Shown here one piece after another: positions 32,801 to 42,612 of a stretch of 64,000 bases of DNA. A model generated the notes under the pieces. That model had not been told where the DNA came from. It made no database searches and worked only from the letters and a program-made list of their open reading frames with translations. The position numbers were made by a program, and so were the translations under genes. The DNA is from Tribonema minus (Eukaryota > Sar > Xanthophyceae > Tribonematales > Tribonemataceae): the NCBI GenBank assembly GCA_017506865.1, contig JAFCMP010000301.1:434001-498000 (forward strand), in the 5' to 3' direction. Every line of letters begins with the position of its first letter. The stretch's first letter is position 1.

Positions 32801-35800
32801 CACCTGGACGCAAAGACACCAGGTGCGTCACAGTGTGAAGTTAACATAACTCAACTTCAAGCAGCATGTGCAGACACCACACTGCTGCGGCATGTAGTTT
32901 ACCTGGACGCGAACACACCAAGTGCATCACAATGTGAAGTACACGTCACTTCAACTTCAGGAACTGTTTGCAGACACCACAGTGCTGCAGCATGCGCGGT
33001 TTACCTGGACGCAAAGAAGTCAGGTGTGTCACGGTTTGAATTGCATACGCTGTGTCACTTCAAGAAGTGTGGGCATCACAGGTACTGCGCCAAGCGGTTC
33101 ACGTCGACGCAATCACGCCAGGTGCACCGCAGCATGAAACACGCTGCATACCATTTTGAGAAGTGCGTGCTGACATGCCAGTATCAACAAGCAGTCACTG
33201 CCACATATCTGCGCTGTATCTGCGCTAACATAGAACCGGAGCCGAAGAGAAGTGCTTGTTTTGTGCTACATTACTCCAACCTGCCTGCCCACTCAAGGGT
33301 GCAAGCCTTTTGCTGTGTGTAAGTTAGATTTAGGGTCAGGGTTTGAGTCAGGTCAGCCGTTCCTGTCCGCAATGACTTGCCAATGAGCGAGGCATGCTGC
33401 TCAAAGTAGACAATAGTTCCCCTAGACGCGGGACGTACATACAGCATGTTCTTCATTGTGGCAGTGCTCAAACATTGACCCACAGGGCCCCCAGTGAGTG
33501 CAGATACCACGCAGCTGGTCTGCCTGCAAACTGCACAGTAGCACGCCTTTGCCTGTTGTTACTTATGAACTGTGACATACATCGGTACTGACGTTGACAA
33601 GAGGGAGTCCCAGTATGAGTCTTCAATGCGCCTCACTCGCCGGCAGGTGGCTTGAAGGACTCATTCTATGTTGCGTTTGACGTGAGAGAGACAGCATGTG
33701 GACAAATCCCATTGACGTTGACAAGACGGAGTCCAAGTCTGAGTCTTCAATGCGCCTCACTCGCCTGCAGGTGGCTTGAAGGACTCATTCTATGTCGAAT
33801 TCAATGTCAGAAACAAAGCAGATGGGCAATTGGTTTTGATGTTGACAGTAGGGAGTCGAGTCTTGAGTCTTCATTGCGGTTTTCCCACCCGCAGGTGGCT
33901 TGAAGTCCTTTTTCTGTGTCGAGTTTTACGTGGGACAGACATCAGATGGGCGATTGGTTTTGACGTCGACTAGAGGGAGTCCGAATTCAAGTCTTCACTG
34001 CACTTTGCTCGCATGCAGGTGGCTTGAAGGTCTTCAAGAAGTCCTTCTTTTATGTCGACTGTGACGTGAGAGAGACAGCGGATGGATGGTTTTGCGGTTG
34101 ACAAAAAATAGTCTGATTCTGAGTCTTCAATGCACTACCCTCACCTGCAGGTGGCTTGAGGGACTCCTTGCTTACCAAAATGTGATGCGAGAGCTACTTG
34201 CAGCAGCTTAACAACTGGTATTGTTTTGACAATAGCGAGTCCAATTCTGAGTCTTCACTGCGCTTCCCTCACCCGCAGGTGGCTTGAAGGACTTCTTCTA
34301 TGTCGAGTTTGATGTGAGAGAAACTGCGGACGGAGGATTGGTCTGCCTGCACGACCCGCGCTTGCAAGACTCTTTTCCAGGGGATGTCAACAGAGCCGTC
34401 ATGCAAGAAATGGGTCTTTCCTCCAATGTCGACATAGACAAGGTCACTTTGGTAAGGGCACACGCAAATCTATATTTCTTATGTACACACTACAACTGAG
34501 TACTTCAAAGTAGTAGGTAGAGGTATATGAATAGTTGGCCAGGGAATGCCACCAGAGGCAACATGAGAAGTGTGGGCCCCCTCACATATGGTGTACATGT
34601 ATGCATAAGGTCACATTGGCAAGAGCGCAGGCATTTGAGCTGAATGCCCTCTGTGTGTTCAGTTGCATTGTGGATGTATGTACTTTTATTAATCCTCGCT
34701 CAGTGCGCGAAAAAGCCCAGATGAATGGCATCGAACTTGAAGCTTGCTGTATGGAATCTACATGTCGTGTACATCATGAAGTACAGCAGCTGCACCCTAC
34801 TCAATCAGAGATCGCACCAGTACGGCATCATGAAGTACAGCAAGTGTGAACCGCATCCTGTGTGCAATCAATTACTATGCATTCAAGCCGTACTGCACGC
34901 ATGTATGCACCATAAATTACAGCATTCGCGAACTGCGCACACTGCATCTAATCTGCTTTGTATGGCGTAATGCATCATGGATCACATTACGTATATGATG
35001 TGTGGTCAGTGTTGCTGTTCCATACACTTTCCCTGTATTGAGCTGTGTGCATGTACTTGAGACTGTACACGTGTACCGTGGGCTGTACATATGTGTTTTG
35101 ACGTATCATGACGTTCTCTGGTCCTACTGATGTGCCAGCACGACTTTGGTTCACGAGCAGGCTCACACCAGAAATGTCATGGACATTCTCTGCACGCATG
35201 CATGCATACATACATACACATGTGATGCCAAGCTCGATGTCCCCGGTAAATGTGCTTGATTTGAGTGGGGCTGGTCTGGGGAACACTGAAATTCTCCTGA
35301 CAAGTGGACCGGTTCACATAGAGCAACAAAGGTTCGCACGCACACCTGGTCCTAGGTGTGAAAGGTCATGATCAGAACTCGTGTTGAAGTTCTGATGCCT
35401 CGGGAGCAGTGTCATTCGTCCAAACAGTACATGGCATTCTCTGGCCGAGAGGCAACCCCGGCGCTCATTGCGTGGCCCTTGATGTCAACAGACTACACAA
35501 GCAAAGAAGCTGAACTTGAAGTACCGCTGCAACAGAACTCTGCCGCCTCTCTTCAATGTTGATTTCTGTGCACACTGGCGCAGAGGCTCAGCTTGAAGTA
35601 CCACTTCAACAGAGCCATGACAGTTGCACTTGAACTTTGATTTATGTGTACATGTGCAGGCCCAGATCAAGAGGCTCCGTCTGGGGGGGCGGGCCGGCTG
35701 TACCGTGCCCACGCTAGATGAGATGTTGGCTGCATGCCTCAGCCTTGGCATCAGGCGCACCGGTAAGGATAACCTTGAGTTATTGAAGACTATTCAAGAT

Positions 35801-36990
35801 CGTGAATTCGCGATCGTGAGTTCACCACCGTGCATGCCTCAGCCTGGGCATCAGGCGCACCGGTGAGGGTAACCTTGAGTGGTAACCTTGAGTATTGCAG
35901 ACTTTTCATGATTGTGAATTCACGACCGTGCATGCCGCAGCCTTGGCATCAGGCGCACCGGTGAGGCTGAACTTGAATTTTGAAGACTTTTCATGATTGT
36001 GAATTCAGGATTGTGAATGAATGCAAGGAAAGCTTGTGTACTCCTCCTCATGACCGTGAATGAATGCAAGCATTACGTACTGAAACTTCATGAAAAATCA
36101 TGTTTATGAATGCATGCAAGGAAGCAGTGTGCTCTGAAGCTTTTGAAGGCAGCCTGGCGGTCGGGCGTATTGTTCAGGGTGACCTTATTTGAAGACTTCT
36201 GGAACGTGAACATTTCACAGTACAGAATTGAATGCGATGCCTGGTGATGTCAATGAATGCAAGGGTGCTGTACAGAAGTTTCAAGGTCGGCCGTCAGCTG
36301 CTTCTTCCAGCACCAACACAAGCAAAGCAGCATTGACTTGATGAAGGCGACCGTTACAGGTGCCAGCCTAGCGCTTAGATCACACTGAGGGTGATTGCCA
36401 GCGACTGTTGTCTGCCACGAACCAACAAGTCTGCATGACAGCTGTACATATATGCACTAATTTTTGAACTCTACGACACTTGTGTACGTACCGGACCCCC
36501 TGCCTTGCCGGACTTCATTTAGCATACAGGCTCGCGTGGTATTCTGGTCAGGTGGTACTTTGATTTGAGGGCAGAACATATACACATGGTCAAGACATCG
36601 ATACTCAGCACATGTTTGCGGTGATGTGACTCTGTTGGGAGCTGCTTCCAAGTATGTGGTCTACGCTGTGAAGTAGCCTGTTTCACAAGTGCCTATGCTC
36701 ATCACGTGGACGAGTTGCAGTTGAAGTGAACTGAAGTTCATGCTTGAAGTACACTGAACTACCTGTTGTAGTAGTGCCCTGTTACGGCTGAAGAAAAGGC
36801 ACTTGCAACCAATGTTTCAGCTGCTTGCATTACACACTTAATGTGCACTACTCAGTGTGCAGAACCTGCTGTTCTGCGTTATTGTGCCCATGTTTCTCAT
36901 GCAGTTGCTGTTGAAGTGAAAGGTCTGGCGACCGATGCGGGACGCGAAGCATTCATTGCTGCCATCAAAGCCTATGCAGACAAAGCACAG
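29860..36990 (+). CDS. Membrane-anchored glycerophosphodiester phosphodiesterase-type protein, 3' end unresolved
   Basis: Exons 29860-30169 (ATG at 29874), 31371-31468, 34279-34451, 35660-35762 and 36905-36990; all four junctions agree in phase. Residues about 20-90 give two or three hydrophobic segments (VAILPMAFAALPLVL, SLLLGLLLVAAAVAAVAL, LGLLLALWVVVALGVVLL), then the GDPD barrel begins: GHGLGSKAMGAQDNSLEAL, FYVEFDVRETADGGLVCLHD, VPTLDEML and VAVEVKG. The family hydrolyses glycerophosphodiesters to glycerol-3-phosphate and an alcohol. The metal and catalytic residues of E-F-D, H-D and E-V-K are present. The usual H-R-G is H-G-L here and the usual ENT is DNS, so the active site is slightly unusual. 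At least 252 codons are placed; the C-terminal third of the barrel was not found beyond 36990. A phase-compatible open frame at 37457-37783 shows no GDPD motif. Confidence 0.8.
30320..30640 (+). repeat. Splice-edge echoes of GDPD exon 29860-30169 (donor side)
   Basis: The exon end gctgtcgcagcaggcgaccg through gtggggcacag|gtatgt is repeated three times, at about 30330-30380, 30459-30510 and 30580-30630, spaced about 120 bp. The downstream intron sequence (ccagcgccggcgttgcata) is repeated with it. Confidence 0.9.
31525..31643 (+). repeat. Splice-edge echo 1 of GDPD exon 31371-31468 (donor side)
   Basis: Copy of the exon from MGAQDNSLE to the donor CCAG|GTGCGTCACA. It is followed by gaagtatgtgcggaccaca, where a transposon has inserted, so the second echo is displaced to beyond 32607. 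Confidence 0.9.
31644..32607. mobile_element. Non-autonomous hAT-like DNA transposon
   Basis: The 964-bp element starts CAGACATTGCTGAT and ends with the inverted ATCGGCAATGTCTG, 13 of 14 positions matching. It is flanked on both sides by the 8-bp direct repeat GGACCACA (31636-31643 and 32608-32615), the target-site duplication length of hAT elements. Removing one repeat and the element restores the local echo unit. Subterminal copies of ccgagtaa and its complement are frequent near both ends, as in hAT elements where the transposase binds such motifs. The longest frames (129 codons plus, 134 minus) show no transposase motif, so it depends on a transposase supplied elsewhere. The high match of termini and of the duplications suggests a fairly recent insertion. 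Confidence 0.8.
32612..33135 (+). repeat. Splice-edge echoes 2-7 of GDPD exon 31371-31468 (donor side)
   Basis: Six further copies of cacctggacgcaaacacaccag|gtgcgtcaca shortened to the last codons of the exon and the donor, at about 32616, 32724, 32801, 32901, 33003 and 33101, about 100 bp apart. Divergence increases downstream; the fourth has lost the GT (accaagtgcatc). Confidence 0.9.
33640..34200 (+). repeat. Splice-edge echo array of GDPD exon 34279-34451 (acceptor side)
   Basis: Five copies of the acceptor and exon start (gcag|gtggcttgaaggact, then ttctatgtcgagtt) lie at about 33645, 33766, 33891, 34014 and 34147, 121-133 bp apart, before the real one at 34273. Each unit ends with the same intron text (gagtcttcaatgcgc). 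Frames are broken in the echoes; the real exon is intact. Confidence 0.95.
34674..34765. repeat. Dispersed short repeat, copy 3
   Basis: Has tgtatgtacttttattaatc, ctcgctcagtgcgcgaaaaa and gcccagatgaatggcatcg, as at 24360 and 26405, and shares aatctacatgtcgt with the first copy beyond the 60-bp core. It lies in intron 3 of the GDPD-type gene. Confidence 0.75.
35736..36010 (+). repeat. Splice-edge echoes of GDPD exon 35660-35762 (donor side)
   Basis: The exon end gcatgcctcagccttggcat through caggcgcaccg|gtaagg is repeated at about 35832-35866 and 35930-35965 with its intron continuation (gaagacttttcatgattgtg). The spacing is about 97 bp. Confidence 0.9.
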
Positions 36991-37053
36991 GTGATTTGAG
37001 CTCTTGGTGTGTATGGTGAATGAGTTGTTGGCATGATGAGCTTTAATGCCAGC

Positions 37054-37085
37054 TCTGAGACAAAGCACAGGTGATGTGAGCTCCG
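37054..37085 (+). repeat. Splice-edge echo of GDPD exon 36905-36990 (donor side)
   Basis: gagacaaagcacag|gtgatg and the following tgagctc copy the real agacaaagcacag|gtgatttgagctc at 36978-37000. Confidence 0.8.
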
Positions 37086-37214
37086 AATCAATCCTGCTGC
37101 ATGAATCCTGGCATTTTGGGCAAGGTGAGCTAGATTGGCAGTGCTCAGGTTTTGAGCAGCGGCAACAGTGCCCAGTATGTAGCCACTCGCTTGTTTCTGG
37201 AAGCACCCGCAATA

Positions 37215-37720
37215 TGTGTCACGTGCGCTTGTGATCATCTGCAGTAGGCGATTCATGATCACCGCCGTTACGACTGACGTGGGGCGATAGCGCGTGTTGT
37301 TGAGCATCGCCAGCACAAACTGCTCCGAGTTGCCGCTGTAATGATACACACAATGCACTTGATAACTGATGGGCAGCAGGTCGGTAAAGGTCTGACAAGT
37401 AAGTTTGCTGCATGTCGCAACTGCTCTGTGCTGTCGCTGCCCCTGCCCTTGCTGCTCTCTCACAGGCGTCACCTCTTGAGCCTGCAGCGGACAACTTCAA
37501 CGGTGACGCTCGCTTTGACTGCAGGGGCTATTATAGACCATTCGGCGCCCGTGCAGCGTGCGCCATTGGCTTCCCTTCCGCAGTAGCACACTCTTTCGGT
37601 GCACTCGGAGGCACAACCAGTAGAGCGTGGGGCACTCGCTTCGCAGCTGCTGACATTCCCTTACATAGTGTGATTTTACACAGAGTGCAGCTAGCACCTG
37701 GCGGCAGGGGGGGCGTCATG
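37215..37720 (-). CDS. Candidate minus-strand gene fragment, unknown
   Basis: After an acceptor-like cttgtcag at about 37397 the minus strand encodes FTDLLPISYQVHCVYHYSGN and SEQFVLAMLNNTRYRPTSVV with strongly GC-rich third positions, continuing to about 37215. Upstream, 37719-37531 is open and begins MTPPLPPGASCTLCKITLCK. No family was recognised. The plus strand over 37457-37783 is open as well, so strand is uncertain. If real, it converges on the GDPD gene. Confidence 0.35.
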
Positions 37721-37783
37721 GGATTGCGCCACCTCTTGCAGGATCTGTTATACGGCGGACGGGCAAGCTTGAAGCATGTGTAG

Positions 37784-38140
37784 TCAACTACGCGTCATGT
37801 GTGTATATATACCTGGAGCCTGTTGGAAGATGCGCATGTACATATCATCACATTACGTTACATGCTTAAGTGTGTGGTGGCGCCTGGTTTGCTGCTCGCA
37901 ATGCTAGGGCACTGTTCACCATGCGCTCACGTGTTCTCGCTGTGGAACTGTATTGAGTGCGACTTGCTCTGCGCGCTGACTGACGACTGCTGCCACATGC
38001 TGACGGCTTGAAGCGTGGTCCAGGTCTTTGTGCCATGGCATTTCGTGATGAAGACATTGGCTCTCCAGTAGTTTGCAACACTTGATCACCTGGGCTTGTT
38101 GCGCCGTGAGCGAGGATTGATGCAAGCACTGCGTGTTTGA
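37784..38140. other. Short region with no recognised gene
   Basis: No coding, repeat or RNA signal that I can support. Confidence 0.5.
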
Positions 38141-38428
38141 CGCACATGGGCACATGCCAATGGGTGCCCATTGACAAGTTCAGTACGCGCTTCTGCTGCT
38201 AAGGGCGGACGTCTCGATGTGCTGCAGTGGCTGCGCGCCAACGGGTGCCCATGGGATGAGCGCACTTGCAGCTCTGCTGCGACTCATGGGCGTCTTGAGG
38301 TACTGCAGTGGGCACGCGCCCACGGGTGCCCCTGGAACCATTTAACATGCTACCTTGCAGAAGCGTTTGGACGCATTCGTGTGCTGCAGTGGGCACGCGC
38401 CAACGGCTGCCCGGAATGGTACATGTAG
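38141..38428 (+). pseudogene. 5'-truncated ankyrin-like repeat gene fragment
   Basis: The frame holds the end of one repeat (WAHANGCPL) and three further repeats (RLDVLQWLRANGCPWDERTC and so on), ending NGCPEWYM and TAG. An in-frame stop lies immediately upstream of 38141, and neither the F-box-like head nor the earlier repeats are present. It matches the last repeats of the intact gene ending at 41716 and shares its downstream sequence, so it is the truncated edge of a segmental duplication. Confidence 0.8.
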
Positions 38429-39530
38429 GGGCGTAAGTGTACGGTCAGCAGGTTCACGCATCGTTGTGCACAGTGCTGCATAGGAGGTCAGAAGTAGGAA
38501 TGCACGATACAGCCGGCCTCAGGCTTGCTTGGGCCTCACTGAATATGAGCTCATGAGTACAGTGCTTCACACCAGCTTCGGCTGCCCGGAGCAGTGAACT
38601 GACTGAGTGGTGCCTCGCGTCAAATCGCACAGAATGGTTGAAGGGATTGATGTCGGTGCAGGCGAAAGTTTCTGAAATGCACGTTTGCATTCACGGTGAG
38701 TCAGCAAGGTACCCTGCATATTCTCTCCCAGTGATGCTTGCCCCGTGTCTGCATGCGATGGCGACTGCTTGAAGTCGAACTGCTGCAAGCCGAATCGTGC
38801 CATCAGCGCCAGCTGCACTCAGTCTGTTGTTTCAATCGGCTGGGCATGAACAGCAAGTAGAAATCTCAATTGCCACAGTGTTTTGGGGAATGCCAGGCCC
38901 ACTAGGCCTTCCAATGCAAGCCCGCATGTTGTTGCAATTGCATCAGAAAGACTTTAACTGATCCTTGCATATCATGGCGGCTCAGGTTCAGCTCATTTGG
39001 ACAGTACGGATCTCAAGGTGAGCACTCTACAGATACATGACTGGACGCGTGTGGCGCTTTGTCCGGTTTGCCTACAGTACTGTCAATGCCTGAAGAACTT
39101 GAGGATTATGTAGACTACGCTTGACACCATGATGACCTATGCCTTGTGTGCGACAGTGGCTACTACTAGGCCAGTAGTACACTAGTGGTTGCATGCAGCC
39201 AGAGGCACATAGCGGTTGATTACATCTTCTCGGGTGCAGCAACTTGTTGAACTCTCCCCACATATCAGTCTGCTGCATGCAGCAATGCCCCCTATGTGAA
39301 TGCGGCATGCATATACTCTGAGGTGGTACAGTATGCATGTGTATGTACATATATGCCGGCCACATCCCGCACCGTTTTGCTGGGCAACTTGAAGTGTTGA
39401 CGTCACCACATGAAACGTGCGTCACTGCCGCAGCGCACGGTACCAGCTCTTCAAGTTGGTGTGGTTCAGACTGTGTGCCGCTGTCTCTGCCAGAGTCTGG
39501 CCCCAAGTAGCCTACTACAACACAGGCCCT
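38429..39530. repeat. Segmental duplication 2, left unit
   Basis: The sequence downstream of the ankyrin-like fragment matches that downstream of 41716, for example cttgccccgtgtctgcatgc, ttgaagtcgaactgctgcaa, ccacagtgttttggg and tgccgctgtctctgccagag, in the same order up to about 39500. Matches are interrupted by unshared stretches, so the duplication is older than the one at 22.5-27 kb. Confidence 0.75.
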
Positions 39531-39644
39531 AGGGTGAGCGAGGGGTGCATGTAAGGCAAGTGGCCATCTGAATTGCAACGTCAGCTGCTCAGGCTGCTGT
39601 TGAAGTTGCTGTTGCTGAGCTGAACTCTCAGTCCCCTGTGTCAG

Positions 39645-39718
39645 GTGCGCCAAGTACGGAAAGACAAAGAGACATACATTGAGTGCCTGCGCAGCGGCGC
39701 CAAACAGCTGCAGACCTG
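39645..39718 (+). CDS. Candidate exon of an unknown plus-strand gene
   Basis: Between tgtgtcag and CTG|GTGAGC the frame reads VRQVRKDKETYIECLRSGAK and QLQTW, with good splice sites and GC-rich third positions. Another possible plus-strand exon is 40390-40455 (RMMVCRPLSMGKEYHEHALR), but overlapping minus-strand frames there are equally open. No family was recognised. Confidence 0.35.
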
Positions 39719-39890
39719 GTGAGCGGCCTGCCAGTGGAACGCGACCATGTTGAGATCACATTTCAGACACAAATAGTGCCTTTGGTTGCACTCATGATGT
39801 ATCTGGCCAAGCTGCGCCTGCTTGCTGTTGCAGCGGGCCACGCTGCATCCGCTCCATTTCCCGTCTTGTGCCTGCTGTGCGCCATCTCAC

Positions 39891-40031
39891 CTAGCAGCCG
39901 CTCCTCCATTAGGCGCACCGTATGGGCTGCATAACTGTGTTTGCCGCCATCGCAGTTCGTGTACGCCTGCTGCAGCAGCTGCTGGGTGAAGTTCGGCTGC
40001 ATGTCAACACTCGTGGCTGACAGCACTCTAC
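39891..40031 (-). CDS. Candidate exon of an unknown minus-strand gene
   Basis: On the minus strand, after gcgtcag, the frame reads RVLSATSVDMQPNFTQQLLQ, QAYTNCDGGKHSYAAHTVRL and MEERLLG, ending CTAG|GTGAGA. Third positions are almost all G or C and the donor is good. Upstream on the same strand are a low-complexity Gly/Asp/Asn-capable stretch (40060-40160) and another open segment with a donor-like CCAG|GTAAGC (about 40500-40390). The family was not recognised. Confidence 0.4.
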
Positions 40032-40888
40032 CTGACGCAATGCCCCTCGTCTGACTGGTGACCGTTGGCTGGCTTCTTGTTGTTGTTGGCGTTGTTGCCA
40101 TCATCACAGCCGCCATCATGATTATCGCCGTCATTGCCCTTGTTGGCACCGCCATCGCACCACTTGGCGACCTCGTAGTATCATATCCAATTCCGATGAC
40201 GTGCCACAGCCAACTCCGCTCCCGCAAACCACGGCCTGCGCGCACCGCCGGGCGCCTACATCGCCATCTGAGGAACGGTGATTCAGTCCACCGCTCTCGA
40301 GGCAGCCGGTAAAGCATCAGGCACGCCTTGGTCCTGCGCTTCCCGCCGTCGCGTTTGGCGTGGCCGTTCAATTGGCTTACCTGGGCCAGCGCATGATGGT
40401 ATGCCGACCGCTTTCCATGGGCAAGGAGTACCACGAGCACGCGCTGCGCCTCCAGGTGACGAACCAGCGAAGCATCATTGCCTTGTGGGAGCTCGCTCCA
40501 AGGATGGGTGGACCCAGTGACAGTCTTGATCATGTTTCTTGCGCCTCGAATGCATCCAGCAGTGCCACGGACGAGCTCCGCCCATGCTCTCCAGACCCTC
40601 TTTGCAGATCTCGCTAGTAGTAGTGTGTCTACCGTTGCCAGTCATGCTTGGCCATGCCCCACGAGAACGGTCAGGAAATGGGAGAAAGTAGCAAAAGCAA
40701 GCCACATTGAATGGTCGGTCGCGGGTCGGGTAGTAAGGGATCGAAAGCACCGAACTTCAAGTTTGATGTTGAGGTTTATTTGAAGCTTCCAGCCTCAGGC
40801 TTCAGGCAGCTATCAGCAGTTCTTCGACGCAGCATAAGTCATTGTTGCAGCAATAGGCATTCGGGTCTAATCGATCCGAAGGCAGAGG

Positions 40889-41716
40889 ATGCCACAAATC
40901 AGCGCCACGACTCCGACAATGGCGCCGCCAGCAGAGCACCCCATACTCCTTTCCGTGATTGCTGAGTACACTCTAGCATTTCTGCCTCCCTCGCTCATGG
41001 TCAGGAGTACGTGCGCAGCTTTCCGTGCAGCGGTCGCGAAGGTCCACGACCCTGTCGGGAAGCAATGGGCGACATTGGCACAGGATGCTGTCGCCAGCAC
41101 CAGCCTCATCCATTGGGCGATGCAGAATAATCTTTCGGCTGAGATGGCTCAAAAGGCGTGCATAAGGCGTGGCGATGTTGCGGGGCTGCAGCTTGTCCGC
41201 ACTGTGCACACCTTACCGCTTATTGCCCAGCACGCAGCGCTGGCTGCCCTAGGTGGACACCTGCCCATGCTGCAGTGGCTGCGACAGAACGGTTGCCCCT
41301 GGAACCCCTACATGTGCAGCGAAGCTGCAAGAGGAGGTCGCCTTGCAGTTTTGCAGTGGGCGCGTGCACAGGGCTGCCCATGGGATTCGTACACATGCAC
41401 CAGCGCTGCGTGGGGCGGGCACCTGGAGGTGCTGCAGTGGGCGCGCGCACGGGGCTGCGCTTGGGAGGAGGAGAGCATTTGCAGCACTGCTGCTCAGAGT
41501 GGACAACTCCATGTGCTACAGTGGCTGCGGGCCAACGGGTGCCCATGGGATGAGCGCACCTGCAACTCTGCTGCGATGGGCGGCCAGCTTGAGGTGCTGC
41601 AGTGGGCGCGTGCCAATGGATGCCCCTGGGACTACAGGACGTGCGCGGCGGCACAAGTGTTTGGACACATGCACGTGCTGCAGTGGGCACGCGCCAATGG
41701 CTGCCCGGAGCAGTGA
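40889..41716 (+). CDS. Ankyrin-like repeat protein, intact, single exon
   Basis: A 275-residue protein. The head (AEYTLAFLPPSLMVRSTCAA) is F-box-like, followed by a linker with the invariant GKQWAT and ASTSLIHWAMQ, then from about residue 118 six repeats of 26-28 residues with the core LEVLQWARANGCPWD and the tail TCxxAAxxG, ending RANGCPEQ. The start is supported by alignment of MPQISATTPTMAPPAEHPIL with the heads of the paralogues. The role is probably protein binding; a ubiquitin-ligase receptor role is a guess from the F-box-like head. It shares downstream sequence with the truncated copy at 38141. Confidence 0.85.
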   Translation: MPQISATTPTMAPPAEHPILLSVIAEYTLAFLPPSLMVRSTCAAFRAAVAKVHDPVGKQWATLAQDAVASTSLIHWAMQNNLSAEMAQKACIRRGDVAGLQLVRTVHTLPLIAQHAALAALGGHLPMLQWLRQNGCPWNPYMCSEAARGGRLAVLQWARAQGCPWDSYTCTSAAWGGHLEVLQWARARGCAWEEESICSTAAQSGQLHVLQWLRANGCPWDERTCNSAAMGGQLEVLQWARANGCPWDYRTCAAAQVFGHMHVLQWARANGCPEQ

Positions 41717-42612
41717 ACAGTGTTGCGTTGCATCTTCTCGCACCGGGTGAGTGTAGGGGTTGATGTCGGTGAGGGCAGCGGATAGAATATGCATGCGAGT
41801 TTATATTTACAGTGGGTCAGCGAGTTAGCCTGTATATTCTCTTCAAGTGGTGCTTGCCCCCTGTCTGCATGCGATGGCAATTGCTTGAAGTTGAACTGCT
41901 GCAAGTTGGATCTTGTCATGTCCAGCGCCAGCTGTACTGGTGCCACAACTGGCTTGGCATGGGTGGCAAGTAGAATTCATGTGCCACAGTGTTTTGAGGT
42001 ATGCCAGGCCCATTAGGCCTTCCAATGCTAGCACGAATGCTGTTGCAACTGCATGAGACAAGCCTTGATTGAATCCATGCTCATCAGTGCGGCAAAGGTC
42101 CAGGCCATGCAAACAGTATGGATCTAAAGGTGAGCACTCTACAGGTACAAAACAGCAAGCTTGTGGCACATTGTCAGTTCACCTTTTCTTTTTGCAACTA
42201 CCTACAAAATCTATTGCTTGAAGTCTGTAGAGTGTATCCTGACACCATGGTGACTCATGTCTTGTACGCGACAGTGGCTACACTAGTGGCTGCATGTGCA
42301 TGTGTACATGTGTATATACAGCCAGAGGCACATAAGAACAGATGGCATCATATTGGGTACAGCGCATTATCCCCAAGGGCAAGTCTGCTCCATGCCTTGG
42401 CAGCAACGCCCATTGTGTACATGCGACATTTGCATGTACCTCTAGGTACGTATGTACGCATGCCTGCATGCCATGTTCCGCACCCCTATTGCTGCGCGAT
42501 TGTTGATGTCGTCACTCTGACATCCAAAGTCAGTGCCTCAGCGCACTGTACCAGCCCTCTGTGCCGCTCACAGTGGTTGCCGCTGTCTCTGCCAGAGTGC
42601 CCCTAAGCAGTC
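41717..42612. repeat. Segmental duplication 2, right unit
   Basis: Counterpart of 38429-39530, with gcttgccccctgtctgcatg, cagccagaggcacataag, gcgcactgtaccagc and tgccgctgtctctgccagag. No coding function is evident. Confidence 0.75.

Noticed and set aside
33640-34200. CRISPR-like spaced repeats
   Set aside because: The units are long, imperfect, carry splice sites and exon codons, and belong to a eukaryotic intron, so they are exon-edge echoes.
40058-40312. A plus-strand membrane segment (VVVGVVAIITAAIMIIAV)
   Set aside because: It arises from trinucleotide-rich sequence that reads as Asn/Asp/Gly-rich on the other strand; no supporting exon structure.
39763-40533. A single 256-codon minus-strand protein
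   Set aside because: It runs through internal donor and acceptor sites and low-complexity stretches; only parts look coding, so it was split into candidate exons.
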